Source: Marinobacterium marinum
Lineage (GTDB): Bacteria; Pseudomonadota; Gammaproteobacteria; Pseudomonadales; Balneatricaceae
Assembly: GCF_013868415.1 (NCBI RefSeq)
Contig: NZ_JACEMT010000035.1
Span: 1 to 64,000 of the forward strand
DNA: 64,000 nucleotides
Reading direction: 5' to 3'
The translations under genes were made by a program, and so were the position numbers. Positions 12,054 to 22,810 of the stretch are shown in pieces. The stretch's first letter is position 1, and every line of letters starts with the position of its first letter. A model generated the notes under the pieces. That model saw nothing but the letters and a program-made list of their open reading frames with translations. It ran no database searches and had not been told where the DNA came from.

Positions 12054-12434
12054 ATGGAACACGGCATAATGCGTTACCAAAAGGGTGCCTCTTTCCTTTC
12101 TACCCTGATTGTCCTGATGGTCGCGGGAATCTTTTTTACCGTTGGCTTCAAGCTGTTTTCGCCTTACTGGGATCACATGACGATAAACTCGATCGTGAAG
12201 ACAACCAGTGAAGACCCGGACGAACTGGCCAAGCCGCTGCGTCAGCTGCGGGGAGATCTGGACAAGAAACTGTACATTAACCAGGTCAAGTTACCGGCAA
12301 AGGATTCGTTGCAGGTAACCCTGAAAGAGGGTGTGTACCATTTTGACCTGGCATACGAAATGCGGGTGCCGATGTTTTTCAACATTGATGCCCTGCTGAC
12401 ATTCAAAGAACATTACGAAGCTGTAAGACCTTGA
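12054..12434 (+). CDS. DUF4845 membrane-anchored protein
   Basis: A 126-residue protein with a short N-terminal segment, one membrane span (about residues 12-32) and a periplasmic-side domain. Size, position between lepB and rnc, and the pilin-like N-terminus ([22 protein letters not shown]) match the DUF4845 family. Its biochemical function is unknown. The stop overlaps the TTG start of rnc by 3 bases (TTGA). ATG 12069 is an alternative start. Confidence 0.8.
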   Translation: MEHGIMRYQKGASFLSTLIVLMVAGIFFTVGFKLFSPYWDHMTINSIVKTTSEDPDELAKPLRQLRGDLDKKLYINQVKLPAKDSLQVTLKEGVYHFDLAYEMRVPMFFNIDALLTFKEHYEAVRP

Positions 12435-13111
12435 TTAAACCTGCTGCTGAACTGGCCCGAAAACTGGGCAACCCGTGTGCCGATACTGAACTGTTCGAGC
12501 TGGCGCTGACCCACCGCAGTTGTGGCAAGCGCAATAATGAACGGTTGGAGTTCCTCGGTGATGCGATTCTGAGTGTCGTTATTGCCGATGATCTGTATCA
12601 GCGCTTTCCGGCGGCACGGGAAGGTCAAATGAGCCGGCTGCGCTCGCGTGTGGTAAAGGGAGAAACTCTGGCCAAAATTGCACGTGAAATGCAGTTGGGA
12701 GATTATCTTCGGCTGGGCTCCGGCGAGTTGAAAAGCGGTGGCTATCGCCGTGACTCAATTCTGGCTGACAGCGTTGAAGCTATTATCGGTGCCGTCTACC
12801 TGGATCAGGGGATTGAAGCGGCCCGCCGTTTCATCCTGCACTGGTTTGCCGGGCATCTGGAACAGCTGGATCTCAACATCTCTCTGAAGGATGCCAAAAC
12901 ACGTCTGCAGGAGTTTTTGCAGTCGCGTCGAGTTGAACTGCCGCGTTACGAGCTGGTATCGGTCGAGGGCGATCCGCATGACCAGACCTTTCATATCCGG
13001 TGCGAAGTCGCGCTGCTGGAACAGCCGACTGAAGGGCGTGGCAGCAGTCGTCGGCAGGCCGAGCAAGAAGCGGCTCGTCGTGCCTTGCAAATGCTGGGAC
13101 AGGAGGCTTGA
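12431..13111 (+). CDS. rnc: ribonuclease III
   Basis: A 226-residue double-strand-specific RNase that processes rRNA precursors and regulates mRNAs. The signature [12 protein letters not shown] lies at residues 36-47. The metal ligands are Glu40, Asp44, Asp113 and Glu116 ([13 protein letters not shown] region). A C-terminal double-stranded RNA-binding domain (about 155-224) ends in [14 protein letters not shown]. The start codon is TTG, overlapping the previous stop, so translation is probably coupled. Era follows. Confidence 0.97.
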   Translation: MIKPAAELARKLGNPCADTELFELALTHRSCGKRNNERLEFLGDAILSVVIADDLYQRFPAAREGQMSRLRSRVVKGETLAKIAREMQLGDYLRLGSGELKSGGYRRDSILADSVEAIIGAVYLDQGIEAARRFILHWFAGHLEQLDLNISLKDAKTRLQEFLQSRRVELPRYELVSVEGDPHDQTFHIRCEVALLEQPTEGRGSSRRQAEQEAARRALQMLGQEA

Positions 13112-13113
13112 TC

Positions 13114-14016
13114 GTGGGTGAAGGTATTCTCCGTTGTGGCTATGTGGCCATTGTTGGGCGTCCCAACGTGGGCAAGTCGACCTTGCTCAACCATATTCTC
13201 GGACAAAAGCTGAGTATCACTTCGCGCAAGCCGCAGACAACCCGTCATCAGATACTGGGTATTCATACCGAAGGGGATCTGCAGGTTATCTACGTGGACA
13301 CGCCTGGACTGCACAAGGACGACAAGGGCAAGGCGCTTAACCGATTCATGAATCGTACGGCTTCGGAAGCGTTGCGACATGTGGATCTGGTTGTATTTAT
13401 TGTGGACCGCACGGCCTGGACCGATGAAGATCAGATCGTACTTGAAAAGCTGGAGCACGTACGGTGTCCGGTAATTCTGGCCGTGAACAAGGTTGACCAG
13501 CTCAAGGACAAGGATGCTCTCTTGCCGCAACTGGACTTGCTGGCATCCAAACGTCATTTTGATGCCATTATCCCGATTTCGGCCCAGAAGGGGCACAATG
13601 TCGAGCGCCTGCAGCGTGAGGTTGAAGCACGCATGCCGGAAGGCATGCACATGTTCCCGGAAGATCAGATTACGGATCGCAGCTCGCGCTTTGTGGCCGC
13701 TGAACTGGTACGTGAAAAGCTGATGCGTAATCTGGGAGACGAAGTGCCCTATGGTACGACCGTTGAAATTGAAGAGTTCAGCCATGATGGTCGTATTCTC
13801 AATATCAGCGCATTGATTCTGGTCGAGCGGGAAGGTCAGAAGCGGATTGTTATTGGTGACTCGGGTGCCGTTATCAAAACCATTGGCCGTGATGCACGTC
13901 TGGACATGGAAAAAATGTTCGACAGCAAAGTCATGCTGAACCTGTGGGTCAAGGTCAAACGAGGCTGGTCGGATAATGAACGGGCGCTGCAGAGTCTGGG
14001 TTACCGACACGAGTGA
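13114..14016 (+). CDS. era: GTPase Era
   Basis: A 300-residue GTPase for 16S rRNA maturation and 30S assembly. The P-loop GRPNVGKS is at residues 15-22, the switch II DTPG and NKVD follow, and a C-terminal KH domain (about 205-290) binds the 3' end of 16S rRNA. The start is GTG at 13114, 7 nt after a strong AGGAGG. A TTG at 13108 is in frame but only 1 nt from that site, so it is rejected. The stop overlaps the recO ATG as TGATG. Confidence 0.97.
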   Translation: MGEGILRCGYVAIVGRPNVGKSTLLNHILGQKLSITSRKPQTTRHQILGIHTEGDLQVIYVDTPGLHKDDKGKALNRFMNRTASEALRHVDLVVFIVDRTAWTDEDQIVLEKLEHVRCPVILAVNKVDQLKDKDALLPQLDLLASKRHFDAIIPISAQKGHNVERLQREVEARMPEGMHMFPEDQITDRSSRFVAAELVREKLMRNLGDEVPYGTTVEIEEFSHDGRILNISALILVEREGQKRIVIGDSGAVIKTIGRDARLDMEKMFDSKVMLNLWVKVKRGWSDNERALQSLGYRHE

Positions 14017-14708
14017 TGGCGCAGCGCGTCGACGCCACTGCAGCCTATGTGCTGCACACACGTCCCTATCGGGAGACCAGCCTGCTGGTTGACCTGCTCA
14101 CCCTCGAATATGGTGTTGTCAGTGTGGTTGCACGGGGGGCCCGCAAGCCGGGTTCCCGGCTGCGGCTCTGTCTGCAACCCTTTCAACTGTTGCAAGTGGG
14201 CTGGCAGGGGCGTACAGAGCTGAAAAACCTGCGCAGTGCCGAAGCCACGGAGGTGGGAGCCCTGTTGCAGGGACGAGCGTTGTTGTGCGGTCTATACCTT
14301 AACGAGTTGCTGCAGCGCCTGCTTAGCCCGTTTGACCCCCATCCCAAGCTATTTGTCCTGTTTCGTTACGCACTGAACGAGCTCAAGTCGGCCAGAGATA
14401 TTGAAGGAGCGCTCAGGACGTTCGAGCGCCAGTTACTGGAACAGATGGGGTTTGCTCTGGACAGTTCGGTTCTGAGGCCTGACCGATGGTATGGCTGGCA
14501 CCCCGAGTCAGGTTTGCAGCCTGTTGGCATCGGGCAGGGGTTTTCCGGTGCGCACCTGCTGTCCATCGAGCAGGACTGTTATGATGACCCGGCGGTACGG
14601 CGTACCGCCAAGCAATTAATGCGCCTGCGGCTGGCAGCCCTGCTGGGTGATCGGCCGCTGCGCAGCCGTGAACTTTTCCTGAAACGCAAAGGAGCTAAGG
14701 ATGACTGA
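14016..14708 (+). CDS. recO: DNA repair protein RecO
   Basis: A 230-residue recombination mediator that works with RecF and RecR to load RecA on SSB-coated DNA. The N-terminal OB-fold starts with [20 protein letters not shown], and the [10 protein letters not shown] segment is conserved. The helical C-terminal domain follows. Overlaps era (TGATG) and its end overlaps the start of pdxJ by 8 nt. The zinc-finger cysteines of some RecO proteins are not evident, as in other gammaproteobacterial forms. Confidence 0.93.
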   Translation: MAQRVDATAAYVLHTRPYRETSLLVDLLTLEYGVVSVVARGARKPGSRLRLCLQPFQLLQVGWQGRTELKNLRSAEATEVGALLQGRALLCGLYLNELLQRLLSPFDPHPKLFVLFRYALNELKSARDIEGALRTFERQLLEQMGFALDSSVLRPDRWYGWHPESGLQPVGIGQGFSGAHLLSIEQDCYDDPAVRRTAKQLMRLRLAALLGDRPLRSRELFLKRKGAKDD

Positions 14709-15474
14709 ACCCGATCGTTTGCTGTTGGGCGTTAATATCGACCACATTGCCACCCTGCGACAGGCGCGTGGCACGCGTTATCCTGATCCGGTGCAAGCTG
14801 CTGCACTTGCGGAAGAAGCGGGCGCCGACGGTATTACCGTACATCTGCGTGAAGATCGTCGCCATATTCAGGATCGGGATATCGAAGTACTGGCACAGAC
14901 GCTGCAGACTCGTATGAATCTGGAAATGGCCATTACCGAAGAGATGCTGCAGTTGGCCGAGCGGATTCGTCCCGCTCATGTCTGCCTGGTGCCGGAAAAG
15001 CGTGCAGAGCTGACCACCGAAGGCGGGCTTGATGTGCTTGGACAGGAGGCTCAGATCCGAGAGGTCTGTGAGCGCCTGGCGAACATCGACTGCGAGGTAT
15101 CCCTGTTTATAGACCCCGAACCGGCTCAGATTGACGCTGCGGTGCGTTGCGGAGCTCCGGTTATTGAGCTGCATACCGGCAATTACGCCGACGCCGAAAC
15201 CCCGGTCGAGCGTAGCGAAGAGCTGGAAAGGCTCAAGCGGGCCTCGCGCCACGCCTGGCAGCAGGGGTTGGTCGTCAATGCCGGTCATGGTCTGCATTAT
15301 CACAATGTCGAACCGGTTGCCGAAATTCCCGAGATCAATGAACTCAATATCGGTCATGGAATCATTGCACGTGCAGTAATGGTGGGATTGAAGCCTGCTG
15401 TACAGGAAATGCGCGATCTGTTAATGCAGGTGCAGCAGCGGGTGCAAGCCCGCCGTGATGCCATTCGTTCATGA
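14701..15474 (+). CDS. pdxJ: pyridoxine 5'-phosphate synthase
   Basis: A 257-residue TIM-barrel enzyme that condenses 3-amino-2-oxopropyl phosphate with deoxyxylulose 5-phosphate to make pyridoxine phosphate. Typical blocks are [17 protein letters not shown] at the N-terminus, [29 protein letters not shown] and [11 protein letters not shown]. Starts inside the last codons of recO behind an AAGGAG site. Stop and acpS start overlap as ATGA. Confidence 0.98.
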   Translation: MTEPDRLLLGVNIDHIATLRQARGTRYPDPVQAAALAEEAGADGITVHLREDRRHIQDRDIEVLAQTLQTRMNLEMAITEEMLQLAERIRPAHVCLVPEKRAELTTEGGLDVLGQEAQIREVCERLANIDCEVSLFIDPEPAQIDAAVRCGAPVIELHTGNYADAETPVERSEELERLKRASRHAWQQGLVVNAGHGLHYHNVEPVAEIPEINELNIGHGIIARAVMVGLKPAVQEMRDLLMQVQQRVQARRDAIRS

Positions 15475-15860
15475 TTGTTGGCATTGGTACCGACCTGCTG
15501 GAAATTGAGCGTATCAGGCAGGCGCTGGCGCGTACGCCACGGCTGCCTGAACGTATTCTGACGCTGCAGGAGCGGGCCGCTTTTCACCGGCACACCCGCC
15601 CGGAAATCTTTCTGGCGAAGCGGTTTGCGGCCAAGGAAGCGGCGGTCAAGGCGCTGGGGACCGGGATTGGCCGAGGTATCAGCTGGCAACATTTTGAAAT
15701 ATCTCATGACCCTCTGGGCAGGCCGCTTCTGTCCCTGTCCGGTGAGGCTGCGCTGGAGGCGGCCCGGCGCGGCATTCAGCGCTGGCATCTCAGTTATTCT
15801 GATGAGCGAGCCTACATCTCGGCTTTCGTAATTGCCGAAAGCGATCATGATTGTTCATGA
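15471..15860 (+). CDS. acpS: holo-[acyl-carrier-protein] synthase
   Basis: A 129-residue phosphopantetheinyl transferase that activates acyl carrier protein. The metal-binding Asp8 ([12 protein letters not shown]) and Glu56 ([15 protein letters not shown]) are present, and the length fits AcpS. The start overlaps the pdxJ stop, as in many gammaproteobacteria where the era-recO-pdxJ-acpS order is fixed. Confidence 0.96.
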   Translation: MIVGIGTDLLEIERIRQALARTPRLPERILTLQERAAFHRHTRPEIFLAKRFAAKEAAVKALGTGIGRGISWQHFEISHDPLGRPLLSLSGEAALEAARRGIQRWHLSYSDERAYISAFVIAESDHDCS

Positions 15861-15949
15861 CTGGCGAGGCTGATATGATTCCATCTATGCTTATCAGGAA
15901 TAAATAATCCTTTTCTTATACTCCAATGCAGAACCCTTGCGGAGCCTCC

Positions 15950-16846
15950 ATGTCCATTGAATACCCCACTATCGCCGACTATGTCGGTCATACCCCTCTG
16001 GTCCGTTTACAGCGTCTACCGGTTGCCAACGGCAATACGGTGTTATGTAAGCTTGAGGGCAATAACCCGGCGGGTTCGGTAAAGGATCGGCCGGCATTGA
16101 GCATGATCAGTCTGGCCGAAGCGCGTGGCGATATTCAGCCGGGTGACTGCCTGATTGAAGCAACATCGGGCAATACCGGTATTGCATTGGCAATGGCGGC
16201 GGCGATCAAGGGCTACCGCATGAAATTGATCATGCCAGCGAATATGAGTGCCGAACGCAAGGCCGCGATGACGGCTTATGGAGCCGAGCTGATCGAGGTG
16301 ACTCGCGAAGAAGGTATGGAGTACGCGCGGGACCTGGCGTTGGCGATGCAAAAGGCCGGAGAAGGTAAGGTACTGGATCAGTTTTCCAACCCGGACAACC
16401 CGTCTGCTCACTACACGGGCACGGGTCCTGAGATCTGGCAGCAGACCCAGGGTACGATTACCCACTTTGTCAGCTCGATGGGAACGACCGGTACCATTAT
16501 GGGGGTATCGCGTTACCTGAAAGAGCAGAACCCGGATGTGCGCATTGTGGGATTGCAGCCGCAGGAAGGGTCGCAGATTCCGGGGATTCGGCGCTGGCCG
16601 GAAGCCTATTTACCGCAGATTTTTGAGCGCAGCCGAGTGGATGAAGTGATCGATATCAGCCAGACTGATGCGGAACAATGCATGCGAGCGCTGGCGAGAG
16701 AGGAAGGCATTTTCTGTGGTGTTTCCTCCGGTGGAGCCGTCGCGGGCGCCTTGCAGCTGGCACAAACTGTTGAGCAGGCAACCATCGTTTGCATCATCTG
16801 CGACCGGGGCGATCGGTACTTGTCCACAGGGGTATTCAACGACTAA
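15950..16846 (+). CDS. cysM: cysteine synthase B
   Basis: A 298-residue PLP enzyme making cysteine (or S-sulfocysteine) from O-acetylserine. The PLP lysine is Lys45 in GSVKDRPA. The substrate loop TSGNTG and the phosphate-binding SSMGTTGTIMG segment are clear. The short form and the N-terminus SIEYPTIADYVGHTPLVRL fit CysM better than CysK. ATG 15950 has a CGGAG site; ATG 15926 is in frame but lacks one. Confidence 0.95.
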   Translation: MSIEYPTIADYVGHTPLVRLQRLPVANGNTVLCKLEGNNPAGSVKDRPALSMISLAEARGDIQPGDCLIEATSGNTGIALAMAAAIKGYRMKLIMPANMSAERKAAMTAYGAELIEVTREEGMEYARDLALAMQKAGEGKVLDQFSNPDNPSAHYTGTGPEIWQQTQGTITHFVSSMGTTGTIMGVSRYLKEQNPDVRIVGLQPQEGSQIPGIRRWPEAYLPQIFERSRVDEVIDISQTDAEQCMRALAREEGIFCGVSSGGAVAGALQLAQTVEQATIVCIICDRGDRYLSTGVFND

Positions 16847-17007
16847 ATCGCCGTGTGCGGCGGGGCCTTCCGGGAACCTGCTCTCGCACTGAGCGGTCTT
16901 ACCGATTAAAATATGCCTCCATCTTTGAAGGAGCGGGCCGTATCAGACCGGCTGACGCCCGTTTTTTCGTAATCGTCGCCGGGGGCAAGACAGGAGTGGC
17001 TCAGGCC

Positions 17008-19275
17008 ATGGTGAAGGTTCGAGAAGATCACCCGATACGGGAAGATGGCACAGTCGATTTGGACCTCTGGTTGCTGCGGCTGCAGCAGCAGGTCGAAATC
17101 AGCGATATTGAGCAGATCAGGCAGGCTTGCCTGCTGGCCAAGGAGGCCAGGGCTGCCGTTGCCGATATGGATGACGATTGGGCACAGAATACGGGCGGCA
17201 GCTATTATACCGGCCTGGAAATGACTCAGATACTGGCCGAGTTGCAGCAGGATCAGGAGACGCTGGTTGCTGCCATCCTCTACCGCTCCGTACGAGAGCG
17301 AAAGCTGGCGCTTGATGTTGTACGTGAGCGTTTCGGCAATACCATCGCCGGTCTGATAGACGGCGTATTGCAGATGGCTGCCATCGGTAGCCGCAAGAAC
17401 CCACGCTCTGATGATGCCGTGCTGGGAACCGGCGTTGCGCAGGTCGACAATGTGCGCAAGATGCTGGTGGCCATGATTGATGACGTGCGTGTAGCGCTGA
17501 TCAAGATTGCCGAACGCACCTGTGCCATCCGTGGCGTCAAGAACGGAGACCGCAAGAAACGCTACCTGGTCGCACGGGAAGTGTTTGATATCTACGCGCC
17601 CCTGGCACACCGTTTGGGCATCGGCCATATCAAATGGGAACTGGAAGACCTTTCCTTCCGCTATCTGAAACCCAATGATTACAAGCATATCGCCCGTCTG
17701 CTGGATGAGAAAAGGCTCGACCGCCAGTTGTTCATCAACCAGGTTGTCGAGCTGTTGCGCAGCCGCCTGGAGGATGCTGCCATCGATGGCGAGGTCATGG
17801 GGCGGGCCAAGCATATCTATAGCATCTGGCGAAAAATGCAGCGCAAGAACATCGACTTCAGCCAGGTCTACGATGTGCGCGCCGTCCGTATTCTGGTGCC
17901 GGAAATTCGCGACTGCTACACCGTTCTGGGAATCGTGCACGGCCTTTGGCGCAATATTCCACATGAGTTTGATGATTATATCGCCTCTCCCAAACCGAAC
18001 GGTTACCGCTCGCTGCATACGGCGGTATTTGGTCCGGAAGGCAAGGTGCTTGAAGTCCAGATCCGTACCTTTGCCATGCATGACGAGGCTGAACTGGGCG
18101 TTTGTGCCCATCATCTGTACAAGGGAACGGATACCCAGTCGCGAGGTGACGGCTACGAAGAAAAAATTGCCTGGTTGCGGCAGGTGCTGGAATGGCATGA
18201 CGAGCTGGGTGATACCGAGGCACTGGGTGACATGCTGCGTGGCGATGTCATCCAGGACAGGGTCTATGTCTTCACACCGGATGGCCATGTAATTGATTTG
18301 CCGAAGGGCGCGACAGCAGTTGATTTTGCCTACCGTGTACATACAGAGGTTGGGCATCGCTGTCGTGGTGCCAAAGTGAACGGGCGCATTATTCCACTGA
18401 ACAAGTCGTTGAAAACCGGGGACCAGGTCGAAATCATGACCTCTCGGGAAGAGGCGCCGCGCCGCGACTGGCTCAACAGCAATTACGGTTTTGTCACCAC
18501 TTCTCGGGCACGGGCGAAGGTGGCGCACTGGTTCAAACTGCAAGCCAAGGAGCAAAACGCCGACGCGGGCCGCGACATCATTTTGCGCGAATTCAGGCGG
18601 CTGGCGCTGGACCCGAATGCTATTGATCTGGACAAGATCGCCAAGGCCCTGAATTACAAGGTGGCCGAAGATCTGTGCGCCGCGCTGGGCGCGGGGGACT
18701 TGCGCCTGTCCCAAATTATTCACGAGGCACAGCGTCAGGTTGAACCGGAGCGTTCCGCACCCCAGATGGACCTGGAACTGCCCGCCAGCCGCTCGACTTC
18801 ATGTCCGCGCAAAGGTGGCAGCGGTATCAATATCCAGGGGATCGGCAACCTGCTGACTACGTTGGCGACCTGTTGTAAGCCGGTTCCCGGTGATCCGATT
18901 ATGGGGTACATCACTCAGGGACGCGGTATTTCGATCCATCACGAGGATTGCCTCAACCTGATGACGCTGCGTGAAAACGAACCGGACCGGGTGATCAGTG
19001 TGGACTGGGGGGATGAGCATGAACAGACCTACCCGGTAGACATGACCATCGAAGCCTTTGATCGTCCGGGGCTGTTGCGGGATGTGATGATGGTACTGAG
19101 CAATGAAAAAATGAACATTTTGGCAGCCAACACCCTGACCGATCGCAAAAACAACATGGCGAGGCTCACTCTGACAGTTGAAATACCGCGCCTGGAGCGG
19201 CTTGGGCGTTTGATGGACAAAATCAATCAGGTTCCCAATGTGCTGGATGTACATCGAGAGCGCACCGGAGCCTGA
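17008..19275 (+). CDS. relA: GTP pyrophosphokinase RelA (ribosome-associated ppGpp synthetase)
   Basis: A 755-residue RelA that makes (p)ppGpp on ribosomes holding uncharged tRNA. The N-terminal hydrolase-like domain (about 50-200) lacks the catalytic HD motif. The synthetase domain contains the acidic EFDD signature before YIASPKPNGYRSLHT, marking monofunctional RelA and not SpoT. A TGS domain (about 420-480), a conserved-cysteine zinc-finger region (TCCKPVPGD) and an ACT domain (about 670-750) follow. ATG 17008 gives the family N-terminus (MVKVRED) behind AGGAG. The frame stays open to 16789 without homology. Confidence 0.96.
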   Translation: MVKVREDHPIREDGTVDLDLWLLRLQQQVEISDIEQIRQACLLAKEARAAVADMDDDWAQNTGGSYYTGLEMTQILAELQQDQETLVAAILYRSVRERKLALDVVRERFGNTIAGLIDGVLQMAAIGSRKNPRSDDAVLGTGVAQVDNVRKMLVAMIDDVRVALIKIAERTCAIRGVKNGDRKKRYLVAREVFDIYAPLAHRLGIGHIKWELEDLSFRYLKPNDYKHIARLLDEKRLDRQLFINQVVELLRSRLEDAAIDGEVMGRAKHIYSIWRKMQRKNIDFSQVYDVRAVRILVPEIRDCYTVLGIVHGLWRNIPHEFDDYIASPKPNGYRSLHTAVFGPEGKVLEVQIRTFAMHDEAELGVCAHHLYKGTDTQSRGDGYEEKIAWLRQVLEWHDELGDTEALGDMLRGDVIQDRVYVFTPDGHVIDLPKGATAVDFAYRVHTEVGHRCRGAKVNGRIIPLNKSLKTGDQVEIMTSREEAPRRDWLNSNYGFVTTSRARAKVAHWFKLQAKEQNADAGRDIILREFRRLALDPNAIDLDKIAKALNYKVAEDLCAALGAGDLRLSQIIHEAQRQVEPERSAPQMDLELPASRSTSCPRKGGSGINIQGIGNLLTTLATCCKPVPGDPIMGYITQGRGISIHHEDCLNLMTLRENEPDRVISVDWGDEHEQTYPVDMTIEAFDRPGLLRDVMMVLSNEKMNILAANTLTDRKNNMARLTLTVEIPRLERLGRLMDKINQVPNVLDVHRERTGA

Positions 19276-19277
19276 GT

Positions 19278-20081
19278 ATGGACTATACCCTTGATGATCT
19301 GATCCGGTTGATGGATGCGCTGAGAACCCCGGATTCCGGTTGCCCTTGGGATCTGGAGCAGACATTCGCCAGTATCGTGCCACACACACTGGAAGAAGCC
19401 TATGAAGTGGCCGACTGTATCGAGCGTGAGGACTGGCTTCACCTGAAGGATGAGCTGGGAGATCTGCTGTTTCAAGTGGTGTTCTATGCGCGCATGGCTG
19501 ATGAGCGAGGCTGGTTTGATCTGCGCGCAATCATCGCTCAGCTGGTTGCCAAGCTGATCCGGCGCCATCCCCACGTGTTTCCCGATGGCACTCTGGACGG
19601 CAAGGGCGCCAATGCGCTTGCCGTGGAGCAGGTCGATAGCAATTGGGAAGCGATCAAGCAGCAGGAACGCAATGCCAAATCTCGCACCGGGGTGCTGGAT
19701 GATGTCCCGCTGAACCTGCCGGGTTTGAGCCGAGCCGCCAAGTTGCAGCGCCGCGCCGCCCGGGTCGGGTTTGACTGGCCCGAAATTGGCGGGGTTATTG
19801 ATAAGATCGAAGAAGAAATTGCTGAACTGCGCGCGGCTCTGGAGGCCGGAGATCGAGATAATGAGCGGGAAGAGATTGGTGACCTGCTGTTTGCTCAGGT
19901 GAATCTGGCACGCCACCTGGAGATCGATCCCGAGCAGGCTCTACGCAATACCAACGGCAAGTTCGAGCGCCGTTTCGGCCATGTTGAACAACAGGTTAGA
20001 AGCGGTGGTCACGACTGGAAACAGCTGGAGCTGAGCCAGCTGGATCAGTGGTGGGACGAGGCCAAGGCCAAAGGGCTCTAG
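19278..20081 (+). CDS. mazG: nucleoside triphosphate pyrophosphohydrolase MazG
   Basis: A 267-residue tandem-domain house-cleaning enzyme that hydrolyses NTPs to NMP and pyrophosphate. Both halves carry metal-binding EExxE...ExxD patterns (HTLEEAYEVAD with LKDELGDLLFQ; KIEEEIAELRAAL with REEIGDLLFAQVN). CPWDLEQTF near the N-terminus is a MazG hallmark. It begins 2 nt after relA, forming the known relA-mazG pair. In E. coli MazG lowers ppGpp effects under starvation. Confidence 0.95.
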   Translation: MDYTLDDLIRLMDALRTPDSGCPWDLEQTFASIVPHTLEEAYEVADCIEREDWLHLKDELGDLLFQVVFYARMADERGWFDLRAIIAQLVAKLIRRHPHVFPDGTLDGKGANALAVEQVDSNWEAIKQQERNAKSRTGVLDDVPLNLPGLSRAAKLQRRAARVGFDWPEIGGVIDKIEEEIAELRAALEAGDRDNEREEIGDLLFAQVNLARHLEIDPEQALRNTNGKFERRFGHVEQQVRSGGHDWKQLELSQLDQWWDEAKAKGL

Positions 20082-20203
20082 TCACTATCGGGGCCTCGGC
20101 GACCACTCTGCTCCTGTCTTGAATTTCATACCAAGTGTTGCTACCGGTCAGGCCGCCTGATCGGTTAGCATCAGTGTCTATGGAATCGGATGGAGAGGAT
20201 GGC

Positions 20204-22810
20204 ATGAGTGACCTGCATGAAGCGTTGCGTGATGATGTCCGTGTTCTGGGCGAAAGCCTGGGACGTACCATGGAAACCCACCTGGGCTCGTCGTTTCTGG
20301 CGCGGGTTGAGCATGTTCGCAAGCTGGCCAAATCGGCGCGCCTGCACGAAGATGCCAGTCAGGACCAGCTGCGTCAGGCACTGGATGATCTGAATGAAGA
20401 TGAAGTCCTGCCGATCGCACGGGCGTTTACCCAGTTTCTGAACCTGGCCAATATTGCTGAAGAGCACCACCGGGTGCGCCGGCATCTGGAAACGGCCGGG
20501 GATGAAGAGATTGATCTACTGGATCAGCTGTTTGCCGAATTCAAGACCGAAGGCCGAAGCGAGGAAGAGGTCTTGTCCTGTATTCAGTCGCTCAGTATTG
20601 ATCTGGTGCTGACCGCCCACCCGACCGAGGTCAATCGCCGTACCCTGATTCAGAAGTATGATGCCATCGCCGAAACGCTGAAGCAGCGTGACCGAGGCGA
20701 ACCGGTGCAAACACGTCTGGATCGTCTGATCAGCCAGATTTGGCACACCAATGAAATACGACAGCATCGCCCGACACCGGTTGAAGAGGCCAAGTGGGGC
20801 TTTGCCGTGATCGAAAACTCCTTGTGGAGCGCGATGCCGCAGTTCCTGCGCTTGCTGGATGCTCGGCTGCGGGACGAGCTGGGGGTTAGCCTGCCCTTGA
20901 CGTGCAGCCCGGTACACTTCTCCTCCTGGATGGGAGGGGATCGTGATGGCAATCCCAATGTGACGGCGGAAGTGACCTCAGAAGTACTGTTGCTGGCACG
21001 CTGGATGGCCGCTGATCTTTATGCTCGCGATGTTGATCAACTGCGTGCCGAGCTCTCCATGCATGAAGCGAATGCGGAATTGCGGCAATTGACCGACGGC
21101 CACCCCGAACCCTATCGGGAACTGCTGAGTCGAGTCCGCAGCCGTCTGTTGGAAACCCGTAACGGCATTGAGGACTACCTGAAAGGCCGCCCCGGCAACC
21201 CCGAACGCTGGATCAGTGACCTGGATGAACTGCTGGAGCCGCTGCTGGTGTGTCATCGTTCTCTGCTTGAGTCCGGCATGTCCTGTATCGCGTCGGGCGC
21301 GTTGGAAGATGTACTGCGCCGTATTGCCTGTTTCGGCCTGACCCTGGTGCGTGTGGATGTGCGGCAGAATGCGGACCGTCACACCGAGGTCCTGGATGCC
21401 TTGAGCGAGTTTTACCAGCTGGGGCGTTACAGCGAGTGGGATGAAGCCCGCAAGCAGGCGTTTTTACTGCAGGAACTGAGGACACGCCGGCCATTGCTGC
21501 CGCACCGCTGGCAGCCTGGTGAAAGCGTGATGGAAGTGATCAACACCTGTCGCGTGATCGCCGCCAACCCTGAATACAGCCTGGGCTCCTATGTCATCTC
21601 CATGGCCAGTAAGCCTTCCGATGTGCTGGCCGTCAATCTTCTGTTGCAGGAGGTAGGTGTTGAGCACAACATGCGGGTGGTGCCGCTGTTTGAAACGCTG
21701 GACGATCTGGACAATGCGCCCGATTGCATTGCGGCTCTGCTGTCGATCGACTGGTACCGGGACTACATCGACGGCCATCAGGAAGTGATGATCGGCTATT
21801 CCGACTCTTCCAAGGATGCAGGACAGCTGGCCGCAGCCTGGGGGCAGTACCGGGCTCAGGAAGCACTGACTCGATTGTGTCACCGGGAAGGTGTTCGATT
21901 GACTCTGTTTCATGGTCGTGGCGGTACTGTCGGGCGCGGTGGCGGTCCCAGTCATACGGCCATTCTGGCCCAGCCACCGGGTTCGGTGGGCGGCAGTCTG
22001 AGGGTGACCGAGCAGGGGGAGATGATACGCTTCAAGTTCGGTATTCCCGAAATTGCCGTACGCAACCTGACCCTGTATACCGCCGCTGTCCTGAAGGCAA
22101 CGCTGAGCCCCGGGCCTGAAGCACGGTCGTCCTGGCGTACCCTGATGGATGATATGGCGGCCTGCGGGATGACGATTTACCGTTCACTGGTACGCGATGA
22201 GCCGCAGTTCGTTCCCTATTTTCGTGCGCTGACGCCGGAGCAGGAGCTGGCCAAGCTGCCACTGGGGTCGCGTCCGGCCAAGCGCCGTGCGGATGGGGGA
22301 GTTGAAAGCCTCAGAGCCATTCCCTGGATTTTTGCCTGGACGCAGACGCGTTTGATGCTGCCGGCGTGGCTGGGGTCGGGGGCCGCGCTCAAAATGGCCA
22401 TTACGGACGAACAATTGCCGCTGTTGCACGAAATGTACAGGGAGTGGCCTTTTTTCCAGTCCTGGATCGACATGCTGGAAATGGTGTTGGCCAAGAGTGA
22501 CGTGAACATCTCGGCGTACTATGAACGACGTTTGGTATCACCCGAGTTGCAATCGTTGGGCTCCAGCCTGCGCCTGCGGTTGGAACAGGCGGTTGAACAG
22601 GTCAAACTGATCAAGCGGGAGCCGCGGCTGCTGGAAGGGAATAGCGTGATTCGACAATCCATCGAGGTGCGTAACCCCTATATCGATCCCTTGCATGTTC
22701 TGCAGGCCGAATTGTTATTCAGGGATCGTAACCAGCCTGACCAGCGTCTGGAGCAGGCATTGATGATTACCATGGCGGGAATTTCGGCGGGTATGCGCAA
22801 TACCGGCTGA
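20204..22810 (+). CDS. ppc: phosphoenolpyruvate carboxylase
   Basis: An 868-residue enzyme that carboxylates phosphoenolpyruvate to oxaloacetate to refill the TCA cycle. The catalytic histidine block VLTAHPTEVNRRTL, the second motif GYSDSSKDAGQLAA and the glycine-rich FHGRGGTVGRGGGPSH are all present. The protein ends in GMRNTG, as is common in the family. ATG 20204 follows GGAGAGGA. An in-frame ATG at 20180 would add eight residues. Confidence 0.97.
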   Translation: MSDLHEALRDDVRVLGESLGRTMETHLGSSFLARVEHVRKLAKSARLHEDASQDQLRQALDDLNEDEVLPIARAFTQFLNLANIAEEHHRVRRHLETAGDEEIDLLDQLFAEFKTEGRSEEEVLSCIQSLSIDLVLTAHPTEVNRRTLIQKYDAIAETLKQRDRGEPVQTRLDRLISQIWHTNEIRQHRPTPVEEAKWGFAVIENSLWSAMPQFLRLLDARLRDELGVSLPLTCSPVHFSSWMGGDRDGNPNVTAEVTSEVLLLARWMAADLYARDVDQLRAELSMHEANAELRQLTDGHPEPYRELLSRVRSRLLETRNGIEDYLKGRPGNPERWISDLDELLEPLLVCHRSLLESGMSCIASGALEDVLRRIACFGLTLVRVDVRQNADRHTEVLDALSEFYQLGRYSEWDEARKQAFLLQELRTRRPLLPHRWQPGESVMEVINTCRVIAANPEYSLGSYVISMASKPSDVLAVNLLLQEVGVEHNMRVVPLFETLDDLDNAPDCIAALLSIDWYRDYIDGHQEVMIGYSDSSKDAGQLAAAWGQYRAQEALTRLCHREGVRLTLFHGRGGTVGRGGGPSHTAILAQPPGSVGGSLRVTEQGEMIRFKFGIPEIAVRNLTLYTAAVLKATLSPGPEARSSWRTLMDDMAACGMTIYRSLVRDEPQFVPYFRALTPEQELAKLPLGSRPAKRRADGGVESLRAIPWIFAWTQTRLMLPAWLGSGAALKMAITDEQLPLLHEMYREWPFFQSWIDMLEMVLAKSDVNISAYYERRLVSPELQSLGSSLRLRLEQAVEQVKLIKREPRLLEGNSVIRQSIEVRNPYIDPLHVLQAELLFRDRNQPDQRLEQALMITMAGISAGMRNTG

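Noticed and set aside
16789-17007. Longer N-terminus for RelA
   Set aside because: The open frame overlaps the end of cysM and has no homology; the family N-terminus starts at 17008.
16906-18723. 605-codon open frame antisense to relA
   Set aside because: It mirrors the codon bias of relA and has no recognisable domain.
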